From QHXQ01 sp036389375 (GTDB lineage Bacteria > Acidobacteriota > Blastocatellia > Pyrinomonadales > Pyrinomonadaceae): a DNA stretch of 64,000 bases. The notes beneath the pieces are model-generated. The model was not told where the DNA came from. It ran no database searches and saw only the letters and a list, made by a program, of their open reading frames with translations. The translations under genes and the position numbers were made by a program. The stretch is taken from positions 1 through 64,000 of the forward strand of contig DASVQA010000023.1 in the NCBI GenBank assembly GCA_036389375.1. Direction: 5' to 3'. Shown here piece by piece: positions 1 through 9,900 of the stretch (position 1 is the first letter of the stretch; each line of letters starts with the position of its first letter).

Positions 1-35
1 CGTGACTTAACAACCACGCGCGCCCCGGTCGAGTT

Positions 36-1166
36 TTAGAACGCGAAGTTATAGTTGATCGTGCCGACGACCTTGACGGGCTGACCCGACAGGAGCGTGG
101 GCGAGAAGCGCGCGCGCAGTGCTGCCTGCTCGGCTGCCGCGCGCAGCGTTGTATGGCCGGTGAGCGCCTTGGCCGAGATGACGCGCCCCGTCACGTCCAC
201 GACCACTTCGACCGTGACCAGACCGGAAGCGCGCATGCGCTTGGCCGGCTCGGGATATTCGGGTGCGGGCAGCGTCACCGCGCGCCCGTTGAGCACGCCG
301 CCGGACATCGGCTTGACGGGCGCTTTGGGCGCGGGCGGCGGCGGGCCGTCGTCGGTTTTCACGACGGCGGCGGAGTTCGCGGGCGTGCCGGCGTTCGCAT
401 TGTTCGTCGGCGCGCTCAGGGCGACGCTCGCGCCGGTATTCATGGCGGCGTTCGGCAACGCAGCATTGTTGAGTTTGACGGCGGGCGCTGTATTAGTGTT
501 GTTGGGCGCGGGCGCGTTCGTCTTGACGACCGAAACGGGCTGCGCCTGCGCGCTCGACGGCGCGGCGGCGACCGGCGCGGCTGGCTGCTGTGTGCCGGGC
601 TGAAGTTTCTTGGCGACGTTCTCTTCGAGGTAGTAGCTGATCGAACGATAGGTCACTTCGGTCGGCTCGAACGTCAGCTTGCCGTTTTCGATGATGGCGA
701 CGGACGTGACCATCTTCGTCCAATTGTTCATCGCGTCGAACTCGTACTGGTAGACCTCTTTGCTCATAACCGAGCCGTCGGCGTTAAAGAGCGTCATCTC
801 GATGATGTTGCCCTTGTCGTCGTACTTGTAGACCTCTTTGCCTGTGAGCGAGCCGCCGGCCGAGAGGAAGTAGGCGTTGTCGATCTTGACGCCCTTCATG
901 TCGTAGGTCGCCGTCTCAAGCACGACGCGCGGCCCTTCGACGATCTTGCCTTCCTTAACAAGCACCTTCGCGGTCTCGGTGCGGATGCGCCGCACGGGGC
1001 CGCTCAAACCGTCGCGGTCGCGGTCTGTCTCGGTCGCGTCGCCGGGCGCAGCAGCAGCCGCGCGCGCGAGCATGAAGCGCAGCGCGCCCGGCATGCGGGC
1101 CGAGGCGACGGCTGAAGTCGCCGTCAGCAAGAGGAGGAGCAGGGGGAGTCGGGTTCGTGTCAGCAT
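36..1166 (-). CDS. TonB family protein with C-terminal TonB domain
   Basis: 376 residues. An N-terminal hydrophobic signal sequence (about residues 1-23) is followed by a domain of about residues 48-190 with recurrent 'KEVYxYDxxGN' segments. A Pro/Ala/Asn-rich linker (about 193-285) crosses to the last ~85 residues, which carry the TonB C-terminal pattern 'PxYPEPAKRMRASGLVTVEV' and 'RFSPTLLSGQPV'. Known TonB domains contact outer-membrane receptors or act as periplasmic partners. Here the N-terminus looks like a cleavable signal rather than the long TonB anchor, so this may be a secreted TonB-domain protein rather than a true energy transducer (inference). The ATG is preceded by GGAG nine bases upstream. 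The window also encodes two TonB-dependent receptors at 49-52 kb and 55-59 kb. Confidence 0.85.
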   Translation of the reverse strand: MLTRTRLPLLLLLLTATSAVASARMPGALRFMLARAAAAAPGDATETDRDRDGLSGPVRRIRTETAKVLVKEGKIVEGPRVVLETATYDMKGVKIDNAYFLSAGGSLTGKEVYKYDDKGNIIEMTLFNADGSVMSKEVYQYEFDAMNNWTKMVTSVAIIENGKLTFEPTEVTYRSISYYLEENVAKKLQPGTQQPAAPVAAAPSSAQAQPVSVVKTNAPAPNNTNTAPAVKLNNAALPNAAMNTGASVALSAPTNNANAGTPANSAAVVKTDDGPPPPAPKAPVKPMSGGVLNGRAVTLPAPEYPEPAKRMRASGLVTVEVVVDVTGRVISAKALTGHTTLRAAAEQAALRARFSPTLLSGQPVKVVGTINYNFAF

Positions 1167-1538
1167 AGTCGATCACTCCATTTCGATAGGCACTTGAGAG
1201 AAAGCGCCGGGCGGGTGCGGAGCGTGTGCGGTCGGCGGGCGCAACCGGGCGGGCACGTCGGGCCGACCGGGCGAGGGCTTCCGCCCGTGTCTTGCTTCAG
1301 AAGCCGCTTCTACTTCAGTTTTGGATTTGCAGCGCGGTGGCCCTCGACGGGGGCGCGTCGTGGGTTGCGGGCTAGAAGTGGGATCGAGCTGCTACCGAAT
1401 CTGCGGCCCATTAGTCGCCGCACGTCGCACACGTAACTGTCTGCTGCCGCCGGTCTGACGGCAGAGCAAGTATCACATATTAAACCATGTTTGTCTATAT
1501 CAAACATGGCTGTGCGCCGGATTACTTGGCGTTTCGGC
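1167..1538. other. Intergenic region with a perfect inverted repeat
   Basis: 372 bases between the dacB-like stop and the TonB-family start, both on the minus strand. No convincing gene was found; short open frames here have no supported start or family signature. The notable content is the inverted repeat at 1485-1509 (listed separately) and a small CTGCCG/CGGCAG hairpin near 1444-1463. The TonB gene may have a long leader or its own promoter here. Confidence 0.5.
1485..1509. promoter_or_regulatory. 25-bp inverted repeat, operator or weak terminator
   Basis: Arms CCATGTTTG (1485-1493) and CAAACATGG (1501-1509) match perfectly around a 7-base AT-rich centre. The repeat lies 30 bases beyond the stop of the dacB-like gene and about 320 bases upstream of the TonB-family start, both read on the minus strand. 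On that strand it is followed by TTTAATATG, which is too short for a strong intrinsic terminator. A dimeric-repressor operator is equally consistent. Confidence 0.4.
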
Positions 1539-3221
1539 TTATTTGTTTGGGGCGGCGGGAAAATCCGGGTAGGTGGCGAGCAGGGCGGCGATAGCATCGA
1601 CGGCACTTGTGGCGGGCGCGCGCTCGGTCTCTTCGTTGCAGATGATGGCGAAGGCGAGCGGCTCGCCCTCGGCGGTCGTGGCGTAGCCGGAGAGCGCGTG
1701 GACGTAGGTGATCGTGCCGGTCTTGGCGCTGATGTGCTCGGCGGTGCGTGCGCCGCGCAGGCGGGCGGCTAGCGTGCCATCGCGCCCGGCGGTGGGGAGT
1801 GAGGCGTTGAAGGCTGCGGCGGCCGGGCTGCGCGCCATGCGTTCAAGCAGCTTGACGGTGGCTGCGGGCGTGACGAGGTCGAGGCGCGAAAGGCCGCTGC
1901 CATCGTGCAGCGCGAGCCGCGTCGTGTCTGCACCCGCGCGTTCATTGAGCCAGCGACGTATGACGGCCGTGCCCGCTTCGTCGTCCCCGCGCTGCTGCGT
2001 CTTTGCCTGATCCTCGTCGGGCGCGTAAGTCTGCCCGCGCTCGTGGCCCAGCGTGCGCAGCATCAATTCGGCGTTCAGGTTGATGCTCTCCTTGTTTGTC
2101 ACGCGCACAACTTCAGCGAGCGTGTCACTGACAACTGCGGCCAACTCGACGGCGCGCGCCGGCTCGAAGCGTTCAGCCGCGCGCACGCGCGCATCACGCG
2201 TGACCGGCTCGCCGTCAACCTTGATCTCGCGCGCCGCGAGCGCACGCTTGAAGGCTTGCGCGGCCCACAGCGCGGGCCTGTGTACGGCCAGCCGCACACT
2301 GTAGCCGGGATGTCCGAGCGGCAGATCGCCCCAGACGCGCACCTCGTTGTCCGACAAGCCGCGCGTGACGCCGAGCGTCGGGCGCACGCCGCGCTCTGCC
2401 GTGCCTGCGTCGTTTGTCACGCGCACATAATCCGTCTCAGGTACGAGCCGCACCTGCGCCGCGTCGCCCACCTTCGCACCGGGCTTGAGGCTGACCGTGA
2501 TCTCGTTGCCGTCGAGCGAGAGCGCGCTCGGCTCTGCGCCGAAGTACCACTGCACGTCCGTCCATAACCAACCGTCGCCCAGCGCCTCGCCGCGCAGAAA
2601 ACTTTCATCGCCGACGACACGCCCACGCACGCGCCGCACGCCGCGCCGGTAAAGCTCGTCTGCGAGTTGCTGCACATGATCGACCGGCGTGTGGCGCGTC
2701 ACGTGCGCGGCGAGGTCGGGCGCACCGCGCCCGTAGAGCGTGAGGTCGCCGCCGATTGTGCCTTGCGCGTCCGGCGGCGCGGCCGCATAGACGGAGGTGC
2801 GCCAGCGATAATCCGCGCCGAGCAGATCGAGCGCCGCGGCCGTCGTGTAAAGTTTCAGGTTCGACGCGGGCAGAAACAGCCGGTCGGCGTCGCGCTGATA
2901 AAGCACGCGCCCGTCACGCAGACTGACGACGAGCACGCCCCAACGCGCCGCCGCGAACTCGCCCTCGTCAATCTCCTTAGCGACGCGCCGCGCAAACTCT
3001 GCGTCCGCCGCGCGCGTCTTTTCAGTGCGTGCGGTTGGCGCTGGCGCTCTGCCGCCTGCGGCCAGCGCGCTGCTTCGCGTGCTTTGCGGCGAGCCTGTTT
3101 TCTGCTCGCGCGCAGACTGCGCTTGACCGCCGCACTGCGCGAGGACGAGCACCAACGTTAACAGCATGAGCGCGCACGCGCGGCTCGTGAACGTGCGTGA
3201 CGGTCTGCGCGGCTTGGTCAT
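1539..3221 (-). CDS. dacB: D-alanyl-D-alanine carboxypeptidase/endopeptidase, PBP4 (S13) family
   Basis: 560 residues. This is a periplasmic serine peptidase predicted to trim or cleave peptidoglycan stem peptides. An N-terminal hydrophobic export signal (about 12-30) is followed by a low-complexity linker. The S13 motifs are visible: SxxK as Ser120-Asn-Leu-Lys123, the 'DGSGLSR' block standing for the SxN motif, and a KTG triad in 'ISAKTGTI' near the C-terminus. The long insert between the first and second motifs is typical of PBP4. The ATG lies 5 bases after the stop of the glycosyltransferase gene, so the two are probably co-transcribed with the DUF4037 gene. This links a wall hydrolase with an envelope sugar transferase. 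Confidence 0.9.
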   Translation of the reverse strand: MTKPRRPSRTFTSRACALMLLTLVLVLAQCGGQAQSAREQKTGSPQSTRSSALAAGGRAPAPTARTEKTRAADAEFARRVAKEIDEGEFAAARWGVLVVSLRDGRVLYQRDADRLFLPASNLKLYTTAAALDLLGADYRWRTSVYAAAPPDAQGTIGGDLTLYGRGAPDLAAHVTRHTPVDHVQQLADELYRRGVRRVRGRVVGDESFLRGEALGDGWLWTDVQWYFGAEPSALSLDGNEITVSLKPGAKVGDAAQVRLVPETDYVRVTNDAGTAERGVRPTLGVTRGLSDNEVRVWGDLPLGHPGYSVRLAVHRPALWAAQAFKRALAAREIKVDGEPVTRDARVRAAERFEPARAVELAAVVSDTLAEVVRVTNKESINLNAELMLRTLGHERGQTYAPDEDQAKTQQRGDDEAGTAVIRRWLNERAGADTTRLALHDGSGLSRLDLVTPAATVKLLERMARSPAAAAFNASLPTAGRDGTLAARLRGARTAEHISAKTGTITYVHALSGYATTAEGEPLAFAIICNEETERAPATSAVDAIAALLATYPDFPAAPNK

Positions 3222-3226
3222 TGGTC

Positions 3227-4255
3227 TTAGCTGGCAAAGAGCGAGGCGGTGCGCTCGGTGGAGGTGAAGGCGGAGCGCGTGTTGATGTAAGCCTCGTCCA
3301 CGGAGATGTCTGTGATGCTGCCGCCATGTATGACGCGGTGGCGCGGCTCGGTCGGCATGTAAGTCTTATTCGTCGGGTGGCCGAGCAGCACGACGACGGG
3401 TGTGCCGACCGCCGTGGCGATATGCAGCGGCCCCGTGTCGTTTGTGACGAAGACGCTCAGGCGCGCGAGCGCCGCCGCGAGTTGCGGGATGGTGAGTTGG
3501 TCTATGAACTTGGTGGTGCGCGAGAACGCAGCGCGCAACTCGCGTAGTCGCCCGCGCTCTTCCGGCCCGACGAAGACGACCACGCGCACGTCGTCGTTGC
3601 GCTCTAAACGACCGGCCAGTTCGACGAAACGCTCAAGCGGCCACTGGCGGCTCGGATGCCCCGCACCGGGAAAAAGGCCGACGAGCGGTGCGTCGCCGAC
3701 GAGTTTCTCCTTGCGAAAAATCTGTTCGACCGTGGCTTGCGCATCCGCGCGGAGCGGCAGACGCGGCACACGCGCGACCGCCGGCACATTCAACGGCGCG
3801 AGCACGTCAAGGTAGCGTTCAATCGCATGCTTTGACGTGTCTTCGACGGGCGGGCGCGGGCGGAAGTTAGAGAGCGCATCGAGCGAGCGCGTCGGGCGGC
3901 GCGCGTACAGGCGCTGCGGCGCGCCGGACAGATAACCGAGCAGGTTTGTTTCCGACAGGCTGTGTAGATCGATGACAAAGTCGAAGCCGCGTCGGCGCAC
4001 GTCGCGCACGATCCGCGCGATCTGCCAGAGCGAGACGGGCACGAAGCCGTCGCGCAGCGCCACGCGATCCACGACCAACACCTCGTCGGCGCAACCGGCC
4101 AACTCAACCACCTGTTTGCCCGGCTTGCCGACCGCGACCGTGATGCGTGCGCGCGGAAAGCGCGCGCGGACGGCGTGCAGCGCCGGCAGACTCAAGACCA
4201 CGTCGCCGAGTTGGCCGAAATCGATCACCAGAATATTGTGCGGATTAAAACTCAT
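3227..4255 (-). CDS. Glycosyltransferase family 9 (heptosyltransferase-like)
   Basis: 342 residues from the chosen ATG. GT9 enzymes transfer heptose or related sugars to the LPS core at the cytoplasmic face of the inner membrane. Family signatures are visible: the N-terminal 'ILVIDFGQLGDVVLSLPAL' (GDxxLxxP), the central 'GLFPGAGHPSRQWPLERF', and the C-terminal 'FVTNDTGPLHIATAVGTPVV' with the conserved TGPxHxA. A GTG at 4312 overlaps the stop of the upstream DUF4037 gene (GTGA), but that start adds 19 residues absent from the family. The ATG at 4255 gives the usual GT9 N-terminus, although its ribosome site is weak. The sugar specificity cannot be read from the sequence. Confidence 0.85.
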   Translation of the reverse strand: MSFNPHNILVIDFGQLGDVVLSLPALHAVRARFPRARITVAVGKPGKQVVELAGCADEVLVVDRVALRDGFVPVSLWQIARIVRDVRRRGFDFVIDLHSLSETNLLGYLSGAPQRLYARRPTRSLDALSNFRPRPPVEDTSKHAIERYLDVLAPLNVPAVARVPRLPLRADAQATVEQIFRKEKLVGDAPLVGLFPGAGHPSRQWPLERFVELAGRLERNDDVRVVVFVGPEERGRLRELRAAFSRTTKFIDQLTIPQLAAALARLSVFVTNDTGPLHIATAVGTPVVVLLGHPTNKTYMPTEPRHRVIHGGSITDISVDEAYINTRSAFTSTERTASLFAS

Positions 4256-4308
4256 CGCTCGAAAACTAACGTCAAAACCGGCCCGCAGGTTCGCCCCGCT
4301 TAGCCCGT

Positions 4309-5403
4309 TCACTCATACAACGCCCGCAAACGCTGGCTGAAATCCACGGCGGCGACGCGATTATCCGAATCCACCCATTGATTGATCGAGCCTTTGCTGA
4401 AACTCGTGTGCCGCAGCCACTCGTCGCCGATGGCAGCCCACGTCGCTTCGGCGAAGCGCTCGGCGTGCAGGACGCGAAACGGGCGCTGGTAATAGTTGCG
4501 CGTCTCCGGCGCAACGGGCGGCGCGACGCCGAGCGCGTTGAAACGCGCGGCCACCGCTTCATAAGCCAGCGCCATGTGCGCTTCGCGTTCCGCCCACGTC
4601 GCAGACTGTAGCACTTTTCTGAGCGTCGGACTGAGCGCGGCGGCACAAGCAAGCTCTGCGAAGCCCGTGCCGAACCACTTGCTGTAGGGCGCATACTTGC
4701 GCTCGATGAAGAAGCAGAGCCGCATCAGGTTTTTCACCTGCCGCGCGGCGATGACCGCCGAGCCGAGTTCGTCGCCGAGTTGACCGCAACGGCCGACGAA
4801 GGCCTCCTCCTCGCTCAACTTCAACCACTGCGCAGCGAGCAGGCAGAGCCAGACATCGCGCGGATAATAGCCGAGCCTGCGCCGCACCTCGGTCAACTCA
4901 CCCAGCCCGTCGTGAAAGACCCGGCCGGCGGTCACGCCGAGCAGTTTGTGTTCGGACAGGCTGAGCCATACGGCCGGGCTGAGTTCGCTCAACGGATCGC
5001 AGCCGAGATACCACTGGCAAAAGTTCTGGACGCTCTCGCAATAGACCTGATGCGCGACGGGGCGCACGGCGCGCGGCTTCATCCGCCGCACGTCGCCCTC
5101 GTGCTCGCCCTCGAAGTTGGTTGGGTAGCCGCGAAACGTGTAGGGCAGTTGCGCGCCGAACATTGCGCCGACCTGCTCGGCGTAGCGCACGCGATCCGGC
5201 TCGGCCAAAAAGATGTAACAGCGCGGGCCCCAGAAGTGATCTGTGGACTGCGCGTCGTCGTAGCCGAGCACGTCCGAACCCCAGCCGACGAGCGCCGCCG
5301 CGTGCGGCACGGTTGGAAAGTGCGCGTCGAACAACGGGCGTACCGCTTCGCGGTAGAAGGCTTCGCTGAGCGCGCGGCCGGAGATGAAGGCTGGCTGACT
5401 CAT
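4309..5403 (-). CDS. DUF4037 domain protein, nucleotidyltransferase-like
   Basis: 364 residues. The N-terminal part contains 'VGWGSDVLGYDDAQSTDHFW', which fits the GSD-type nucleotidyltransferase-like fold of DUF4037 proteins, followed by their conserved 'WGPRCYIFL'. The C-terminal half is helical ('RQVKNLMRLCFFIERKYAPYSKWF', given here only as a recognisable block of conserved aromatic and basic residues). No signal peptide is seen, so it is cytoplasmic. It is the first gene of a likely operon: its stop overlaps an alternative GTG of the glycosyltransferase gene. The substrate is unknown; the family resembles aminoglycoside-type nucleotidyltransferases, but no resistance role can be inferred here. 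It is divergent from the nuiA-like gene across 113 bases. Confidence 0.8.
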   Translation of the reverse strand: MSQPAFISGRALSEAFYREAVRPLFDAHFPTVPHAAALVGWGSDVLGYDDAQSTDHFWGPRCYIFLAEPDRVRYAEQVGAMFGAQLPYTFRGYPTNFEGEHEGDVRRMKPRAVRPVAHQVYCESVQNFCQWYLGCDPLSELSPAVWLSLSEHKLLGVTAGRVFHDGLGELTEVRRRLGYYPRDVWLCLLAAQWLKLSEEEAFVGRCGQLGDELGSAVIAARQVKNLMRLCFFIERKYAPYSKWFGTGFAELACAAALSPTLRKVLQSATWAEREAHMALAYEAVAARFNALGVAPPVAPETRNYYQRPFRVLHAERFAEATWAAIGDEWLRHTSFSKGSINQWVDSDNRVAAVDFSQRLRALYE

Positions 5404-5516
5404 GGCAGTCGAAACGGGTGCGGACTATCGTCTGTCGTCGTTATGCTAATATGTCCGCAGGTTCACCCACCATCAAAACGAGTGCTCGACGCGAAACTTT
5501 TCAGAGGGAAACCGGG

Positions 5517-5927
5517 ATGAGCAAGGATGATGCGGCCCTGTTGCGCGAACTGAAAACATTGACGAAGGACTTGCTGTTTATGAGCGAGTCGGACTACGCA
5601 GTTAAGCCGTTCGTGCAAGCGCCGAAAGGGCAGCCGGCAATGTCGCCGCAGGATTTCGTCGCCTCGAAGAAAGCCGGGCCGAACGCGGCGGTCAACGAAG
5701 TCGGGTTCGACAGTTTCTTCCAGAGCGCCATGGAGGAACAGGACTGGCAGACGCCGGAGGCGCGCGCGACCGCCCGTAAATTTCAGGCGCTCGTCAAAGC
5801 CCTGAAAGAAAATCTGAGCGACATTAAAGTCTATAAGGTCGGCGACACCGAAGCCGATGTCTACGTGGTCGGCAAGACGGCGGCCGGCAGTCTGGCCGGC
5901 GTCACGACAAAAGTGGTTGAGACTTAA
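5517..5927 (+). CDS. NuiA-like nuclease A inhibitor
   Basis: 136 residues. The ATG at 5517 is chosen because AGAGGG lies 8 bases upstream; an in-frame start at 5418 would add 33 unsupported residues. NuiA of Anabaena is a small cytoplasmic inhibitor of the non-specific nuclease NucA. From memory of the NucA-NuiA structure, an N-terminal Glu24, Trp76 and the C-terminal Thr135 of NuiA contact the nuclease and its metal. This protein has Glu24 in 'FMSESDY', Trp77 in 'EEQDW' and a C-terminal Thr136 ('VVET'), a close positional match. It lacks a signal peptide. It is convergent with the NucA-like gene, 78 bases apart, so inhibitor and nuclease form a plausible protective pair. Confidence 0.85.
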   Translation: MSKDDAALLRELKTLTKDLLFMSESDYAVKPFVQAPKGQPAMSPQDFVASKKAGPNAAVNEVGFDSFFQSAMEEQDWQTPEARATARKFQALVKALKENLSDIKVYKVGDTEADVYVVGKTAAGSLAGVTTKVVET

Positions 5928-6005
5928 ACGGCGCGAGGTCGCACGGCTGCTCACTTCCCGCGCACTAATTCATCCCAACACTGCCTGCTTGCGCGCCGGC
6001 AAAAT

Positions 6006-6872
6006 TCAGCGACCGGCATCTTTCTTCGCCTTCAACGCTGCCTGCACGTCCACCGGCAAATCCGAGAGGAAGTGATAACCCGTCTTCTGCTCAAGGTCGC
6101 TGACCGTCGTGATGTATTTCTGCCACGGGTCGAGCGCGATGCCCTGCACGTTCGGCATATCTACGGCGATGACGCGCGCGTTCCGATCGATCTGCGAAAA
6201 GTCGCTCCCGGCGGGCGCGACGAGCACGATCTTCCAACAGTTCGTCGGCACGTTGACCTTGTTCGCTTTGCCTATCGTCTTGGCCGCGCCGTAGCCGCCC
6301 GCGATGATGTAAAGCTGTTTGCCCTGCTGCGCGAGCGTGCGGCTATAGGATTCCAACGACTCCCAGACCTGCCGGTTCAGATCGGGCGTCTGCGGCAGCA
6401 TGTTCGCCATGCTGAACGTCTCGGAGTTGTCCGCCTCGGTGGCGGTTCTGTCTTTCGAGTTGCAGACGTGTCCGCGATCAAAGCCCGTGCCCGTGTAATC
6501 ATCCGGCGTGACGCGCTTGAACCCGGCGGGCAGCGCCGCCTCAGGATGAAAATTGTTCTGCCGCTGCACGTCGCCTATGTCCGACGCCTGCAAATGCCAA
6601 CTCACCCAGTTCGGCTCGCCCTTCTCGTCATTGTAAGAGAGCACATACTGCGGCTTCACCAGCAAGTAATTATTCTTGTTACTTGCAACGCTCGACGCAT
6701 CGCTCGGATTACCGAGCGCAACGTTCGGACTAACCGGCACACGCGCGGTGGTCGGCGCGGGCCGGCTCTCCGGCGGCGTCGGCGGCGGCACGCGATTGCG
6801 GACGTAGATAAAGAGAGCCACTACGACCAGCAGCAACACAAGCGGCAGCAGATATTTTCTGAAATTAGACAA
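6006..6872 (-). CDS. Membrane-anchored NucA-like DNA/RNA non-specific endonuclease
   Basis: 288 residues. This is a beta-beta-alpha-metal nuclease predicted to degrade DNA and RNA outside the cytoplasm. An N-terminal hydrophobic stretch (about 8-25) acts as a signal or anchor, then a Pro/Thr/Ser-rich linker. The catalytic block 'FDRGHVCNSKDRT' supplies the general-base His of the DRGH motif, and 'FSMANMLPQTPDLNRQVW' supplies the metal-binding Asn and downstream Trp/Glu region. The start is a TTG preceded by AGGA about nine bases upstream; no ATG occurs near the N-terminus. It lies 119 bases downstream of the WD40-GTPase-cyclase gene on the same strand and converges with the NuiA-like inhibitor gene. 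Roles could include nutrient nucleic acid scavenging or attack on foreign DNA. Confidence 0.9.
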   Translation of the reverse strand: MSNFRKYLLPLVLLLVVVALFIYVRNRVPPPTPPESRPAPTTARVPVSPNVALGNPSDASSVASNKNNYLLVKPQYVLSYNDEKGEPNWVSWHLQASDIGDVQRQNNFHPEAALPAGFKRVTPDDYTGTGFDRGHVCNSKDRTATEADNSETFSMANMLPQTPDLNRQVWESLESYSRTLAQQGKQLYIIAGGYGAAKTIGKANKVNVPTNCWKIVLVAPAGSDFSQIDRNARVIAVDMPNVQGIALDPWQKYITTVSDLEQKTGYHFLSDLPVDVQAALKAKKDAGR

Positions 6873-6991
6873 AGGCTTAGTTCCTATCTTTACGTGAGCA
6901 ACGAGGCGGCCGTGATTCTACTAAACAATCTGTGATCCAGAAAGAGAAGGCTTGCCGTCATCGCTTGCTGCAAGCGAGACCGGGCCACCGC

Positions 6992-9900
6992 TTACTCGGC
7001 CACAGACCAGAGCGTATATTTTTGTGGAAACCCTTTAAGCTCCTGATCAGTGTGCTCAATCCACTTCAGTTTTTTGTGGCGCGCGGCGCGCAGGCTGTCC
7101 ACGTCCTCTTTAACTTTCATGCTGACCCGAATACCCGCACCCTTAGCATGCGCCTCGACTCTGGCGGCCATGTTAACGTGCTGCCCGAAAGCATCACCGG
7201 CGTTGACCTCAACCGGCCCGATGTGGATGCCGGCCCGGATTTTGACTAGCTCGTGACCGGCATCACGATTGAGGGCCAACGCGAAATCCAGCGCATCGCT
7301 CGCGCTGTGAAAAGCCGCCATGACGCCATCGCCCTTGTTCTTGATCAAATAGCCATGACCGTGCCGAATCAATTCCTGCGTGCGGGCAAAATGTGCTTCA
7401 CGCACCTGTCGCCAACGTTCGTCGCCGGATTCCACGTTGAGCTTAGTGCTATCAACCACATCGGTAAACACGACTGCGACGGTGGCTATGTCTGCCCCGC
7501 CCGCCCATGTCTTAAAGTTCTCAGTGCGCAATTCCGCCGATGCGGCGACGAGTTCGCCGCCACGTTCCATGTGCGCCTCGGCGCGATTCTTTATCTCCTC
7601 AATCTGCGAGTGGAATCTTTGCTCGTCACGATAGAGCATTTGCAGCGCATCACGTAGCGGAAACTTTTCGTCACAGTACTGGCAACGCATCTGTGTCTCG
7701 CCCCGCGCCAGCTTTATCTCAATCACACGGCGATCCTGCACTAGCTCACCGCAGTGCGGGCAGCGATAAATGCCGCGCGGTCTTACCGCGACGCCCTTAT
7801 CGTTAAAATGGTCGGCGATGATTTTAAGAAAGAGGGCCTTGTGATCGTCGCTCACGCCATCGGCGTAGAACACCTTCAGCGTGCCGCGCCCGTCGCCTTC
7901 ACTGTGCAGTTGAAAGCCGCAGACGCGAACGGGCTTGCTGGGGGCTAGAAACTCGGCGGCGTTCTTCCAGAGCCTCTTTAACTTGAAGATGCCGCCGTAA
8001 TAGAGCTTGACGACTAGCGTGGTGTAGAGATTTTCTACCTGCCCTTCAAAGTCGAACTCGACTTGGATGACCGGGTCTGCTTCAAGCGGCGGCATCCGCC
8101 GGTTGAATTTTGAAGGGAAGACGAGATTACCGTCCTGCTCCAATGCCAGCCCCAATCTTAAGAACAACTCAACGGTCGCGTGGAGCAGAAAAATCTTGTC
8201 CGATTGCTTCAGCCCACCCTCATCTTTCAACTTAATGCGCCCGTCCAGCACGTCACCTTTACGCACCGCGCCCAACCCGTCTGTGTGCCGCCGCGCCGCG
8301 TCCACGATGTCGGCGGCATAACCGTTCAATAGCTCTGGCTTGAGCAGGACGAAGTCGCCGAAGGAAAGGCGTTTGATCAGGCCGGCAATTTCGACATGCC
8401 CGATGACGGTACGAAACTCATCTTCGGTCGGCGCGCCTTCAACGCCCGCTGCTGCATCGAACTCCGCCCGCAGGTCAGGCTGGCGCACGAGTATTCTGTT
8501 GCCCTGTCGCACAGTGGTCAGAAAGTCCTTGATGCGCTTGAAGACTTCGGGGCTGCGCGTGCGGGGCAGTTGCTCCCACGGGATGGCCGCCATGATCGCT
8601 GCGCGCAATTCGTCGCAGCCTTCATTCGTCTCGGCACTCGTTGTGAAGTGCGCGAGATAGCCGTGCGCTCGGCAATAAGCTGCGATGTCGTCTTCAGTCA
8701 TGCGGACGCCGCCCGCGTCCACCCGCGCGGCCACGAGCAGCTTCTGCACCTCGCCCGCGACAGTGTTCCTGAGCGCCTTCTCCCAATAGTCGATCCCGAA
8801 GAATGTGTCCTGCGATTTCGTCGGGTCGTAGAGCAGCAGCGCAACGTTCGTCTCGTTCATGAAAAGCTGATGCGTCAGCCGGTACTCGTCCTGCCCCGCG
8901 AAGTCCCACAACATCACTTCGCGCTCCGGCTCGCTATAGAGCGGCCACACGTTCATCCCGTGCGTCGAGCCGGGCGTCGGCCGCCACACGCCCTCGGCCA
9001 GACGCACGCCGAGACCCGTCTTGCCTACGCCCGTATCGCCCACGAGTACGACTTTAGCGTTGGTGTAACTGATGCTGGGCGCGACCGAGGGCGCAGCTAG
9101 GATGACAGCAAAATCTAGATCCCAGATGCGGAGCACCCTGTTTTTTTCGCTGAGCGTAGCGAGCACGGGCGCGTGCGGATGGAAGGCTAAACCACTCGCC
9201 TCATAGAAGGACGGCTCGTCAAGCACTGCGACGTTATCGCCCGTATCGCAGCGCCATAGGCGGATGGTGTTGTCCATGGATTTTGAGGCGAGGATGTCGC
9301 CCGTAGAGGAGAAAGCAACACTGATAACATAATCGGTGTGGCCTTCAATGCTTATGAGCCGCTGCCCCGTCGCCGCGTCCCACATCTGGACAGTGCCATC
9401 GAAGCTGCCGGCGGCGAGCGTCTGCCCGTCGGGCGACCACGCGATACTGTCAGGGGCGAACGACCCTTGCAGCGTATACCGTAGTTGGCCGGTGTCGGCG
9501 TCTCTCAGGCGGATGAGGCCCTTGTCGTTCTGGGCGGCGAGCGTCTGTCCGTCGGGCGACCACGCGATACTGTTGACGCGGTCAGGGCGCTCTGAAGGCG
9601 GGCGGAGCAGATAACCCGTCTTGGCGCTCCACAGGCGGACAGTGCCATAGTTGCTCCCGGCGGCCAGCATCGTGCCGTCGGGCGACCAAACGACACAGTC
9701 GGAGTTTAAGTGCGCGGTTCGGATGTGGAGGCGTTGCTGCCCCGTCTCGATGTCCCAAAGATTGATGTCATTGCTGCCAGCACTGCCGGCCGCGAACATT
9801 CGTCCATCGGGCGACCACGCAATCCGGCCGGAATTTAAGTAGAACGTGCGCCGCAAGCGGCCGGTCTCGGCGTCCCACAGCCGGACAGTGCCATCGCTGC

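Noticed and set aside
1310..1606. 98-residue minus-strand frame across the inverted repeat
   Set aside because: Overlaps the dacB end, has no ribosome site and its C-terminal half looks like random translation.
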